From: Bacteroidales bacterium
GTDB lineage: Bacteria; Bacteroidota; Bacteroidia; Bacteroidales; Tenuifilaceae
DNA: 64,000 nt
Assembly: GCA_013141385.1 (NCBI GenBank)
Contig: JABFRB010000034.1
Location: 1 to 64,000 of the forward strand
Direction: 5' to 3'
In this document: positions 19,209 through 31,112 of the stretch, one piece after another
How the letters are laid out: the number at the start of each line of letters is the position of its first letter
Position numbering within the stretch: position 1 is the stretch's first letter
Translations under genes and position numbers: made by a program
Notes under the pieces: generated by a model
Database searches by the model: none
Seen by the model: only the letters and a program-made list of their open reading frames with translations
Told to the model about the DNA's origin: nothing

Positions 19209-21110
19209 TTACTCAACCATAAATCCAAGAACAAGCACATCATCCACTTGCTGATACTGAGTACCCAGCCAATCTTTCAAGGTATTTTTAAGCATTTCAC
19301 GCTGTTGAGTGGCTGGAAGAATGGAGATACCAGCAAGAAGATCGACGAATCCTTTTATCATAAATTTACGTCCATCAGCACCTCCAAATTGATCTATAAA
19401 TCCATCTGAGAATAGGTAGAACCAAGTAGGTTTCTCAATTTTAATTTGATGGGTTGTAAAATCTGTATCATTAACACCATACCCACCACCAATGGATTCC
19501 TTATCACCTCTAATTCTATATACTTCAGAATCAGATATGTATACTACGGGATTTTTGGCTCCTGCAAACTCTAGGGTTCTGTTTTTAATATCAACAACAC
19601 AAAGAGCCATATCCATACCATCTCTATTGTCCGTTTCATCTTGGCGCAATGCTTTGCGTACTCCTTTGTTTAACTCTTTAAGAATTTCGCCAGGTGAATA
19701 TATTCCTTTACTAACAATTTCGTCCAGAAGATTATAACCTATCATAGAAAGAAATGCTCCAGGAACTCCATGCCCAGTGCAGTCAATTGCTGCTATAGCA
19801 AATTTGTCCATGCTTGGGTTAAATTCCTCTTTGCTATTTGAAAGGGGTCTGAACCAGTAGTAATCACCACTAACAACATCACGAGGTCTGAAGAAAATAA
19901 ATGATTCTGGGAAAACTGCTGTTAAACTTGTTTGAGGGGGGAGTAATGCTTTTTGGATACCCTGTGCATAATTAATACTTTTATTTATATTTTCATTTTG
20001 GCGCTGAATGTGGTCACGTTGCTTTTGGATTTCCTCGTTTTGAAGACTAAGTAGTTCGTTTGCTTTTTTCTTATCCCTGTAGTTCTTAAATATAAAAACA
20101 GCTAGAATAAGCATAAGAACTAAGAATCCTAATATGGAGTAAATAATAAATTTCTGAATTCGTTCTCGTGCTTGTTGTTCGCGGAATTGTGTTGCTTTTA
20201 ACTCCACCTCCTTATTTAGTAGGTCAATTCTTATTTGACGTTGCTGGGCTTCTTGCTGAGCCTTCGACAAACTGTCTTGTTTTACATTCACTACCAACCC
20301 CAATGAATCCTGTTTCGTTTTAGCTCTAAGTTGTTGGAGTTCCATGATCTGTTTCTGAATTTCACGTTGTCGTTTTTCCATTTCGACCTCGGCCTGTGAT
20401 TTGCTAACCTCTTTCTCATACTTGGTAGTTATATCTTGAGTTGATAGTTGCTGATCATAGGCCAAATACATGTCATTGTAAATCTTGGTCTTTTGAATAT
20501 TGCCAAGTTTATCATAATTTGTAGTTAGAAGCTTAGCGCAATTTAATATTAATCGTGGATTGTTAATAGATTTAGCAAGTTCAAGTGCTTCTTCAAGGAG
20601 TTCAATGGCCTTTTCGGTTTGATTTAATACTGTATGGATATAAGCAATATCAATAAGCCCCGCAGAAACCTCCGATTTATCGTTCAGTTTTCTGCGAGTT
20701 TCAAGGCTTTTCTGAAAATATTCAAGGGCAAGATCTAATCTGTCCATATCTGTGTAAATTAAAGCGATATTGCTGTACACCGCTTTAATGTCACTGTAAT
20801 TACCTATTTTTTGATTTAATGGAATTGTTTCAAGAAAATAACTAATGGCAACTTTGGAGATACCATTCTCCCAACAAATAAATGCAATTTTATTAAGGTA
20901 GAATGCCGCCTGCTGAGAATTATTAGCTAGTTTATATCGAGATACTAACTCTTCGTATTTATCTATTTCATCCTGTTTCTCTTTTGGGAGTTGAATTATT
21001 TCTTGCGAGAATACAGGCATTAGGTGTAAAAAAACAAACAAGATAACTAGACTTGTATTTTTTAGATATGTTAAAAATTTAGTAACCACTTGATGATGTG
21101 TTTGATGCAT
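19209..21110 (-). CDS. TPR sensor with SpoIIE-type PP2C phosphatase output
   Basis: A 633-residue membrane protein. A hydrophobic N-terminal segment (LVILFVFLHLMPVFSQ) precedes TPR repeats (about 35-215), a long coiled coil rich in Gln and Lys (about 225-310), one membrane span (FIIYSILGFLVLMLILAVFIF, about 315-335), a short coiled coil, and a C-terminal SpoIIE/PP2C domain with VSGDYYW, AAIDCTGHGVPGAF and FSDGFIDQFGG, the metal-binding aspartates. It would dephosphorylate a serine/threonine phosphoprotein in response to a periplasmic signal. The N-terminal half is similar in plan to the histidine kinase at 58.6-60.3 kb. The DUF1987 protein is a candidate substrate. Confidence 0.85.
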   Translation of the reverse strand: MHQTHHQVVTKFLTYLKNTSLVILFVFLHLMPVFSQEIIQLPKEKQDEIDKYEELVSRYKLANNSQQAAFYLNKIAFICWENGISKVAISYFLETIPLNQKIGNYSDIKAVYSNIALIYTDMDRLDLALEYFQKSLETRRKLNDKSEVSAGLIDIAYIHTVLNQTEKAIELLEEALELAKSINNPRLILNCAKLLTTNYDKLGNIQKTKIYNDMYLAYDQQLSTQDITTKYEKEVSKSQAEVEMEKRQREIQKQIMELQQLRAKTKQDSLGLVVNVKQDSLSKAQQEAQQRQIRIDLLNKEVELKATQFREQQARERIQKFIIYSILGFLVLMLILAVFIFKNYRDKKKANELLSLQNEEIQKQRDHIQRQNENINKSINYAQGIQKALLPPQTSLTAVFPESFIFFRPRDVVSGDYYWFRPLSNSKEEFNPSMDKFAIAAIDCTGHGVPGAFLSMIGYNLLDEIVSKGIYSPGEILKELNKGVRKALRQDETDNRDGMDMALCVVDIKNRTLEFAGAKNPVVYISDSEVYRIRGDKESIGGGYGVNDTDFTTHQIKIEKPTWFYLFSDGFIDQFGGADGRKFMIKGFVDLLAGISILPATQQREMLKNTLKDWLGTQYQQVDDVLVLGFMVE

Positions 21111-21182
21111 CTAAAATAATTTTTATAAAGCAGAATAGTAACACTTGTTCCTTATTGTTTTATTCTGCCTTTTATCATTTAT

Positions 21183-21190
21183 CAAATATA
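21183..21190 (-). promoter_or_regulatory. -7 box for the TPR-PP2C gene
   Basis: Minus-strand TATATTTG fits TAnnTTTG and lies 73 nt before the start. No TTG box is seen at 16-20 nt. The remaining 21191-21555 gap is AT-rich and holds no evident gene. Confidence 0.35.
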
Positions 21191-21555
21191 CTTTTTATTC
21201 AAATACATTGCTATAAAATAGACTATAATTCTTTGTTTTGGATTACTTATGCAATAAATTAGAGATAAAAGAACAGATAAATGAGATTTAAAAAAATGGA
21301 AGAAGGAAACTATTGTGTAAGAGTATTTAATATTATAGAAGATGTGAGAAACGATTATTTTACGGATTTTTTAGAGTTTTTTTCTTTTGTATATGCTAGT
21401 TTGCTATTTTTCAAATTGATTTTGGTAAACCACTAAAATCGGAATATTAATAAAATATTAAGGTTCAATTAATCAATTATTTATACTTAAGTTAATTTAA
21501 TGGCTTCAATTCAAAGATTTTTTCATATTTTTATCGAAAATATAAATTGTCGGTT

Positions 21556-22431
21556 ATGTATTATCGAAGATATGTAATACTTGTAGTCTTTTTGACCTTA
21601 GTTTTATTACACAAGAACCTAGGTGCGCAAGATTTTGAAGTTGCTCCTGTGAAACTTGAATTCAATGCTGAACCTGGTGAAAATCAAACGAAAACAATTA
21701 CAGTAAGGAATCATAGTAATAAAAAAGAATCCTTTTTAATAGTTATGAGTGATTTTTTACCCTCTTCTTCCGGTGCAATAAATTACTTGGCACCAAATTC
21801 AACAAAAAGATCATGTGCCAACTGGTTAAATATTAATCCTTCTTTCTTTGAGTTGAATCCCAATGATGAAATCCCAATTCAGATTAGCATGATGGTGCCA
21901 AATGATCAATACAGCGCTGCTTGGTGTGTAATATATATACAGTCTGCTCAAGAACAGTCATCTTGGAATGCTGAAAAAAATTTAGGAACAGGAATGATTG
22001 TTACGGGTAGAATTGGATTATTAATCTACCAGTCTCCAAAATCAAATACTAATCACTCTTTAAAAATTAGCAATCTTGTAGAGGTTACAAAACTTGGAGA
22101 TAAGGAAAGAGTATTTTCTGCAACTATTGAAAACCTTGGAGAAAAAATTACTAAAAGTAAAGCATATTTAATTGCATCAAATATGAAAACTGCTGAGGAA
22201 AAACAATTGCCACCATCTGAATTTGAAGTTTTTCCTAAATTATCTCGAACAATTGAGTTAAGATTGCCTAATTTATTAGTACCTGGATCGTATTCACTTG
22301 CTGCAATTCTTGATTATGGTACAAAATATTCCTTGGAGGGCACTCAGATTATAATAGAGGTTAAAGAGCAAACAAACATTGTTAAACCTGATACAATTAT
22401 TGTTAAGTCAGATACTTTGAAAGTTAAATAG
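21556..22431 (+). CDS. PapD-like periplasmic chaperone protein
   Basis: A 291-residue exported protein; ATG at 21556 is chosen over the TTG at 21547. After the signal peptide (VILVVFLTLVLLHKNLGAQ) come two Ig-like domains: domain 1 has EVAPVKLEFNAEPGENQTKTITVRNHSN, the PapD-type edge-strand pattern, and WLNINPSFFELNPNDEIPIQI; domain 2 spans about 160-275. The C-terminal tail repeats PDTIIVKSDTLKVK. PapD-type chaperones hold pilus subunits for an usher. It diverges from the PP2C gene and sits about 4 kb from the usher-like gene. Confidence 0.7.
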   Translation: MYYRRYVILVVFLTLVLLHKNLGAQDFEVAPVKLEFNAEPGENQTKTITVRNHSNKKESFLIVMSDFLPSSSGAINYLAPNSTKRSCANWLNINPSFFELNPNDEIPIQISMMVPNDQYSAAWCVIYIQSAQEQSSWNAEKNLGTGMIVTGRIGLLIYQSPKSNTNHSLKISNLVEVTKLGDKERVFSATIENLGEKITKSKAYLIASNMKTAEEKQLPPSEFEVFPKLSRTIELRLPNLLVPGSYSLAAILDYGTKYSLEGTQIIIEVKEQTNIVKPDTIIVKSDTLKVK

Positions 22432-22451
22432 CAAACCTAAATGAGAATATT

Positions 22452-22484
22452 AAGCCATCTGATTTAACCTGATGGCTTTTTTTC
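22452..22484 (+). terminator. Terminator of the chaperone-like gene
   Basis: AAGCCATC (22452-22459) pairs with GATGGCTT (22471-22478), followed by TTTTT. An ATG at 22472 lies inside this stem, so it is not the start of the next gene. Confidence 0.7.
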
Positions 22485-22501
22485 TAAAAATTATATCTAA
22501 T

Positions 22502-23668
22502 ATGCTTACTTCAATCCTTAAAAAAATATTACTATTTACTCTATTTCTATACATTTCAAATGTTAGTGGTCAAGGATTCGTTTTTATTGAAAAAAAATAT
22601 TCAAGTGGATTGTTAAAAGAGAAGTATCAGGGGGTTATTATTGGTAAAGATACGATTAGGAGGGGATTGTACAGTTTTTATTATGATAATGGACGGTTAA
22701 TGCAGGAAGGTTTTTATAAGGATAACAAACCCGATAGTGTATGGCTTAATTATTACTCTGATGGTGCAAGAAAAAGTCTTTTCAACTATCAATCAGGTCT
22801 TAAAACAGGCGAATTTATTTTTTGGAATGGCGATGGTACAATTTACCAAAAGGGAACATATAAATTGAATAAGTTGGATGGACTGTTAACTACTTATTTC
22901 TCTAATGGGCAGATAGATGCTGAATCGAACTATCAGAAAGGAATGCTAAATGGTATTTCCAAAGTATATAATAATGAGGGAAAACCTAAACTTGTTGCTG
23001 AATATAAAAACGACACCCTTAATGGTTTATGGCAAACCTATTATGATACAGGTGAACTAAACTACAAAGGGAGAAAGGTTAATGGAAAGTATCAGGATTC
23101 CTTGTATACCTATTTTAAAAATGGACAACTTCAGCGTAAGGCATATTATATAGGAGGTCTTGTTGAGGGTAAGGTAATTGGTTACTATCCTTCAGGGAAA
23201 AAAATGATTGTAACATGTTATAAATATGGTAGGCTTGAAGGGATTTCTTCAGAATACCATGAGAATGGGTGCATTGCTGAAGAGGGTTCATATATGAACA
23301 ATAAAAAGGAAGGATTTTGGAAAAGTTTTTACCCTAATGGGAAGGTTCATAGTAATGGAGAGTTTAAAAATGAATTATTTGAAGGGCTTTGGGTTATTTA
23401 TCATCCCAATGGCATAGTAAAGCAAAGAGGTTTATACAGGAACGGCAAAGCGAATGGGCATTGGATGTATTTCAATATCTTTGGGAATTTATTACTTGAG
23501 GGAGAATATATTGAAAACATGAACCAAGGGATTTGGACAACTTTTTACCCAAATGGTAAGGTTGCTGGTAGAGTTCATTATATAAATGGGAAAGAAATAG
23601 GATCGGTTTGGCTTTATAATGAAATAGGCACGCTCCAACGGAAGTTGAGATTAGAGAAAGTGAATTAA
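22502..23668 (+). CDS. Secreted MORN/YwqK-like repeat protein
   Basis: A 388-residue protein with signal peptide (LFTLFLYISNVSGQG) and about fifteen copies of a 22-24-residue repeat of the type YxNGxLxxxGxYKNxKxDGxWxxYY, seen for example in YKNDTLNGLWQTYYDTGEL and FYPNGKVAGRVHYINGKEIG. These are the MORN-like repeats of proteins often annotated as YwqK-type antitoxin; that name does not imply a toxin here and none is adjacent. It is probably a periplasmic or surface beta-solenoid of unknown role. Start 22502 is chosen because the upstream ATG is within a terminator. Confidence 0.8.
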   Translation: MLTSILKKILLFTLFLYISNVSGQGFVFIEKKYSSGLLKEKYQGVIIGKDTIRRGLYSFYYDNGRLMQEGFYKDNKPDSVWLNYYSDGARKSLFNYQSGLKTGEFIFWNGDGTIYQKGTYKLNKLDGLLTTYFSNGQIDAESNYQKGMLNGISKVYNNEGKPKLVAEYKNDTLNGLWQTYYDTGELNYKGRKVNGKYQDSLYTYFKNGQLQRKAYYIGGLVEGKVIGYYPSGKKMIVTCYKYGRLEGISSEYHENGCIAEEGSYMNNKKEGFWKSFYPNGKVHSNGEFKNELFEGLWVIYHPNGIVKQRGLYRNGKANGHWMYFNIFGNLLLEGEYIENMNQGIWTTFYPNGKVAGRVHYINGKEIGSVWLYNEIGTLQRKLRLEKVN

Positions 23669-23700
23669 TCAAAAGGCCGGAAGAAATTCCGGCCTTTTGA
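23669..23700. terminator. Bidirectional terminator with GAAA tetraloop
   Basis: TCAAAAGGCCGGAA (23669-23682), loop GAAA, and the exact complement at 23687-23700. It serves the MORN-repeat gene and the convergent gyrB. Confidence 0.9.
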
Positions 23701-23727
23701 TTTCCATTTGTAATATAATGGGTTTAT

Positions 23728-26081
<2,354 letters not shown>

Positions 26082-27776
26082 TTAGAAAGTATATGTTAAC
26101 CCAACCTTTAAATTAAAACGATACATGGGATAAAGATACCATACATCGTATTTTGACGAAGTAAGGTTGTTTAGATTTAAGAAAGCTGATAGTTTCTTAT
26201 TGTATCTGTATTCAATTCCCAGATTGATGTCTGATACACCCTCAAGAGATTTAATAGGTTTGGTAATGCTAGACGTTTTAACGTAGCGTTTGCCCATTGA
26301 GAAAACATCAAGGTTGAGAATGATTTTATCTTTAATGTTATATCGGATGGACGCTAATGCGCTATAGTCTGGTATCTGCCATGGTTTAAGTAATTTATGC
26401 ATTCTATAGTTGTCGTACTCAGCCCTAAAAAAGAAGTTGATTTTGGATGATGGGGCTATTGTAAGTTCTCCAAGAATTTTTGTTAATTCAACATTATCAC
26501 TTTCGGCAGTGAATCTATTAAATAAAGGATTTGATGATTTGAGATTTGCATTGGTGAAAAAGTACATGCTATCGATTAGAGAATAGCTTGCAAATACGTT
26601 ATATGATGCTTTAGTACTTAAGTTTCCTTTGATACCGCCTTTTAGGATGAATTTATGACTTGTGTTAAATACTTTTTTCCCCGGAATTAGCCACGGATTT
26701 TTAGCAGTTACTTTAGCGTATGAGTTTTCCTCAAGATAACCGTTAATTTCAACATATGGTATCAAATAATGGCTTATGATGTCGTAGGATAGTAATGCCA
26801 TAGGGTAAAACGTTGATTGCTTCCCTGATGCATTGGCGTCAATAATAAGATTTGTTCCTACAAGGGCTCTCCATTGTTTACCGTAAAGATTTATCCAAGG
26901 GGAAAGCCTAATTATTGTATTATTTACTGAATCGAGGTTGGAGTTCTTCATGTAGTGATTAATGGAAAATTCGCCCCCAAAACGTTCTTCTTTGATGAAC
27001 TTATCCATCTTTAACGATAGTTTAAGAAGACTCTCCTGCATGTCAAAATTATCGCTTAAATGGTTGAAACCTGTCTCAAACCTATAGTTGAGTTGAGTTG
27101 AATCTGTGTTACTAGAGTAGTAACCGATATTTGCATGAAACTGATTGAAATGTTGCTCTTTGGGTGCGGCATTTGGATCGTAAATAGTACCTGTGGGAGC
27201 ATAAATATCATACCCATAGTAGGTTACTTTATGTTTATTAAATCCAGCATCAGCATTTACTATTGATTTTTTAAGAATTTTCTTTCCAAAGAGGTTTATA
27301 TCTGTACGCCCAAAATCGCTATCAACTCGTTTCCCATTATTTAGCTTTATTTTGCCAAACGATGAATGGTTTTGTACCCATCCACCATAAGAATATTCCT
27401 TGCTGCGCCCGCTATTGTAGTATGCCTCAAAAATGGGAGATAGGCTATTGCCAAATCCAAGTTTAATGTAGGAGTTGCTTAAGTCGTTTAGCTGTTCCTG
27501 TAACATTCGAGCAGGAGTGATAGGTGTGATAGAATAATTTGAAATAATAGGTCGTTGAAGAATGGTGTAGGTGAGGTTTGACGTGAGTTTTAATGTGTCA
27601 TCGATTTTAGGGAGTAGGTTAATTTTAAAGGCATCAGATATTGATGGTTCGTAAGGACGAACTACCTGAACCTCTTTATTCAGCTTATCCTCTTGCCCGT
27701 ATAGAAAATGGGTTGAAAACAATAAGAGGTTTAGGATCAGTAATGTTAAAGAAAGCCTTATTATTTTAGTGTTCAT
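26082..27776 (-). CDS. Outer-membrane beta-barrel protein
   Basis: A 564-residue exported protein (signal LSLTLLILNLLLFSTHFLYG) beginning its mature part with EVQVVRPYEPSISDAFKINLLP, a motif I recall from Bacteroidota proteins paired with a large TPR protein. The rest has alternating strands ending in an aromatic residue (VGLTYTF, C-terminal Phe), the usual barrel signal for BAM. There is no plug domain, so it is not a full TonB receptor. It is 8 bp downstream of the TPR gene and surely co-transcribed. Function unknown. Confidence 0.75.
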   Translation of the reverse strand: MNTKIIRLSLTLLILNLLLFSTHFLYGQEDKLNKEVQVVRPYEPSISDAFKINLLPKIDDTLKLTSNLTYTILQRPIISNYSITPITPARMLQEQLNDLSNSYIKLGFGNSLSPIFEAYYNSGRSKEYSYGGWVQNHSSFGKIKLNNGKRVDSDFGRTDINLFGKKILKKSIVNADAGFNKHKVTYYGYDIYAPTGTIYDPNAAPKEQHFNQFHANIGYYSSNTDSTQLNYRFETGFNHLSDNFDMQESLLKLSLKMDKFIKEERFGGEFSINHYMKNSNLDSVNNTIIRLSPWINLYGKQWRALVGTNLIIDANASGKQSTFYPMALLSYDIISHYLIPYVEINGYLEENSYAKVTAKNPWLIPGKKVFNTSHKFILKGGIKGNLSTKASYNVFASYSLIDSMYFFTNANLKSSNPLFNRFTAESDNVELTKILGELTIAPSSKINFFFRAEYDNYRMHKLLKPWQIPDYSALASIRYNIKDKIILNLDVFSMGKRYVKTSSITKPIKSLEGVSDINLGIEYRYNKKLSAFLNLNNLTSSKYDVWYLYPMYRFNLKVGLTYTF

Positions 27777-27784
27777 ATCGATTT

Positions 27785-30700
27785 CTAAAAAGTAGTAATG
27801 TGTTGAGATTTATTTACCTTAATGTTTATCGTATCCTGAGTTTCGATGGTTTGTTTACCCTTCTCTGCTTTTATTAGAGTATTTAGTTTTGAAGTAGCAA
27901 GGTCAATGATTCCATCATCAGGTACAGAATATCCATCTAATACACTCTGAAGGGTTGCTTTTGCTTGAAAAAAGTCATCTTTCTTGGAATAAATGTCGGA
28001 AAGAATAATAAAGCTTTTAGCTAACCAGTAGTTATGAGGTGTATTCTTCTCAGCGAATGAAAAAACTTCTGATTCGGCTTTTTCTAGATTGCCCAGTAGG
28101 AATTGAATTTCAGCCATGTGGTATTTTGATTCGGCTCCCTCTATAGTTTTTAAGTCGCTAGCAACTTTCGAAAACTCATCAAAGGCTTCTTTCAGTTTAT
28201 CTTTTTGCATAAGAGCAAGTGCCAGCTTGAAACGAGTCAATCGTTCTGTTTCTAAAGGAAGTTTCTCGGTTAATAGTACTTTGCCTGCTGCCGTTATTAC
28301 ATCTTCACTACGATTGAGATTTGATGCTGAACGGAGTTTTCCAAGCCTTGCAACAAGAAGATTGTTTTTTACTTCTGCTTGATTTTCGAGTTTATCGTAG
28401 GTGTCGTATGCTTCAGCGTACATCCCTTTTCCAAAATATATCTGAGCAACTGAAAGTAATGCCTGTTCCGTGAAATCGTTTTTTTGACGTTGAACTACTT
28501 GTAAAAAGGCCTCTAGTGCTTTGTCGGGTGCGTCAGTACGGAAATAGCAATCGCCCAGGTAGAAATTTGCATTAAGAATAAAACTTCCTTTTGAATAATC
28601 TTCAATGTATTTACTTAGCGCTGGTTTTGATTTCTCACAATCGCCTGACATATATAACTTTTCGGCTGCTATGTATGAAAGAGAATCTTTTTCAGCTAAA
28701 CTTACATTAGCAAAATTGCCAAGTTGAGCAGCATAAGCAAAATATGCATCAACATCACCTTTGTCAACATAAATGTTTTTAATGCCAACCAATGCGTTTT
28801 TGGCTTCTGTAGTTCCTGGGTATTCCTCAACAACTCGTTTGTAATAGATGGATGAGCTATCGGGCTTATCCTGATTAAAGTAGATTAATCCAAGTTGAAC
28901 AAGGGCTTTCACGTGATAGCTGCTGCCTGAAAAATCACTTTCTATTTTTTTGTAGTATTTAACCGCTTCATCGTATTGCTTAAGGTTTTGGTTGGACTCA
29001 GCAATTTCATAGATTGCATCATCAATGTAATTAGATTGAGGGTGATTGCTGATAAGTTTTAGCAGTGTTTCTATCTCTTTTTGGGGTCTTTCAACAAGAC
29101 CTAACGAGAAGCCTCGCTGAAACGTGGCGTAATCAACATCTATTGTGTTAGCGGTAATTGCTTTGTCGTAGTAATCAATAGCAGTCCAGTATTTACGCTG
29201 AATGAAGTATGAGTCACCAATTCGGTTATAGGCATCGCCAAGGAACTGCGTTTTCTCATTTTGGCTTATGTTTGTGTATTTACGAAACCATTCAATAGCA
29301 TCGTCATATTTTTTTTGCTTAAAACTGGTGTAGCCAAGGTTGTAATGGGCTAGTTTATACTCTGGTAATTCAAAAGCACCAGAGGAGACTAAGAATTGGT
29401 TATAAATATTGGATGCTTGTTGGAAATTATCTAACTTAAAGTAGGATTCACCTTGCCAGTAAAGGGATTGAGCAAGAATTGTTCTATTAAAATCTGGGTA
29501 TTTAAGCGATAGTTCAAATTTTTGAATAGCTTCTTTAAAGTTAAGGTTTTGAAATAATTCAAGCCCTCTAAAAAAGGCAACACGCTGATAAGCTCGTTTT
29601 ATATTTGCATCCTGATTCTTAATGCTACCAAGTGATTCCAAGGCATCCTTGTAATTTCTGGTTTTTGAATAGGCCAGAACTAGGTAATTATATGCCTCAT
29701 CTGTTCGTGGAGTGTTTGGGTAGAGTTCAATATACTTTTTAAAAGCATCAATGGCTTCATTGAAAGGGGAGTAGAGTAATTCGTAGGTGATTTTGGCAAA
29801 ATTGAAAAGGGCATCCTCTTTTATCACAGGATCAAAATTGTTTTTTGAAGCCATAGCAAAAGCTTGACGAGCCTTGTTTTTATCATTTTGTTTAAGGTAA
29901 CAATCTGCAAGATGGTAATTTGCATTTTGACTCAACGAATCCTCTTCCGTTGAAACCCTTTCAAGATTTTTAGCAGCCAATGAATAGTTTTGGACTTTAT
30001 AGTAGGTGAAACCCATTAGGTAATAATCCTCGCGGGTAATATTTTTTGATTTTTGAAGATATTGTTCTAAGAATGGCACTGCTTTATCGAATTGCTTTAG
30101 CCTATAGTACGAGTCTCCAATTAACCTTGCAATTTCAGGTGCTCGTTTTTCTGATGCGGTTTCCAACAGTGGCGGTGCAAATTCTACAACTTTTTGATAT
30201 TCGTTCTGAAGATAATATATCTGGGCGATATAGAATGGTGCTACTGGTGCAAAGGTTTCATCTTTTCGTAGCTTTTCGAATCCTTTTAGAGCTGTAGCAT
30301 AATTTTTTTGGCTGTATGCAATATGTGAGTAGTAATAGATTGCTGGTGATGCAAATTTGTTATCGGTATCTTTTATATCGAAAAAAGCTTTGCTTGCAGC
30401 CTCTAAATTATTCAGGTTGAAATTGCTATACCCAATCATGAACTGAAGATCTGCTTTCTGCTCTGCATTAAAAGCCTTTCTGTCAATTTTCTGAAACCAC
30501 GATAAGGCCTTTTTGTAATCCTTCTCGTTATAACGTAATCTTCCCATTTCAAGGTAAGCAAAATCTACCTTTTGACTTTCGGGGTAGCTGTTGATAAATG
30601 TGCCGATAAGATATTCTGCATCGTTATTGGTAAGTTCAATAGCGCACATTGCCCTGTAAAACTCTGCATCGGATTTAAGTTGGCTGGCATCTGGGCTCAT

Positions 30701-30883
30701 TGATGATGCAACCTTTTCGAATAATTTTTGTGCATCAGCATACTTTCCCTTGTCATAAAGTTCTAACCCTTTACGATAGGAGATATCGTAATTTGTATAA
30801 AAGGTTGACTCCTGAGCACAAATAGAACCTGTGCGTGCTAATATTGTGAAAATGAATACAAACCTAATTGCACGATTTAACAT
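27785..30883 (-). CDS. Large secreted TPR-repeat protein
   Basis: A 1032-residue protein with signal peptide (FVFIFTILARTGSICAQ) and TPR repeats along nearly its whole length, for example YRKGLELYDKGKYADAQKLF, AIQKFELSLKYPDF and YDEAVKYYKKIESDFSGS. No catalytic domain is visible. In the periplasm it would act as a protein-binding scaffold, plausibly for the barrel protein encoded 8 bp downstream. The two form an apparent operon with its promoter in the gap before 31.1 kb. Confidence 0.8.
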   Translation of the reverse strand: MLNRAIRFVFIFTILARTGSICAQESTFYTNYDISYRKGLELYDKGKYADAQKLFEKVASSMSPDASQLKSDAEFYRAMCAIELTNNDAEYLIGTFINSYPESQKVDFAYLEMGRLRYNEKDYKKALSWFQKIDRKAFNAEQKADLQFMIGYSNFNLNNLEAASKAFFDIKDTDNKFASPAIYYYSHIAYSQKNYATALKGFEKLRKDETFAPVAPFYIAQIYYLQNEYQKVVEFAPPLLETASEKRAPEIARLIGDSYYRLKQFDKAVPFLEQYLQKSKNITREDYYLMGFTYYKVQNYSLAAKNLERVSTEEDSLSQNANYHLADCYLKQNDKNKARQAFAMASKNNFDPVIKEDALFNFAKITYELLYSPFNEAIDAFKKYIELYPNTPRTDEAYNYLVLAYSKTRNYKDALESLGSIKNQDANIKRAYQRVAFFRGLELFQNLNFKEAIQKFELSLKYPDFNRTILAQSLYWQGESYFKLDNFQQASNIYNQFLVSSGAFELPEYKLAHYNLGYTSFKQKKYDDAIEWFRKYTNISQNEKTQFLGDAYNRIGDSYFIQRKYWTAIDYYDKAITANTIDVDYATFQRGFSLGLVERPQKEIETLLKLISNHPQSNYIDDAIYEIAESNQNLKQYDEAVKYYKKIESDFSGSSYHVKALVQLGLIYFNQDKPDSSSIYYKRVVEEYPGTTEAKNALVGIKNIYVDKGDVDAYFAYAAQLGNFANVSLAEKDSLSYIAAEKLYMSGDCEKSKPALSKYIEDYSKGSFILNANFYLGDCYFRTDAPDKALEAFLQVVQRQKNDFTEQALLSVAQIYFGKGMYAEAYDTYDKLENQAEVKNNLLVARLGKLRSASNLNRSEDVITAAGKVLLTEKLPLETERLTRFKLALALMQKDKLKEAFDEFSKVASDLKTIEGAESKYHMAEIQFLLGNLEKAESEVFSFAEKNTPHNYWLAKSFIILSDIYSKKDDFFQAKATLQSVLDGYSVPDDGIIDLATSKLNTLIKAEKGKQTIETQDTINIKVNKSQHITTF

Positions 30884-31112
30884 ATTTATGGTGTCTTGAA
30901 ATTCGGATAAAAGTACTAAGAATTGACCTAAAAGATTGAATTATTAACTTCTTTTAATTAACACATAACTGTTAATAAGTTGATTTATTGTAATACCTAT
31001 TGATTTGGGCTCTGGTATGGAGAGAAAGATTATTTATTTGTGCAGTGAAATTTATAACGTCTAGTTCATTGATAATAGATTAGATTATAGTAACTTGTAG
31101 AGAAAAATAGTT

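Noticed and set aside
19209-21110. The TPR-PP2C gene as part of the surface-fibre operon
   Set aside because: A 510-bp gap separates it from the subunit genes, so co-transcription is not supported.
22472-22501. Upstream ATG for the MORN-repeat gene
   Set aside because: It lies within the terminator stem of the preceding gene.
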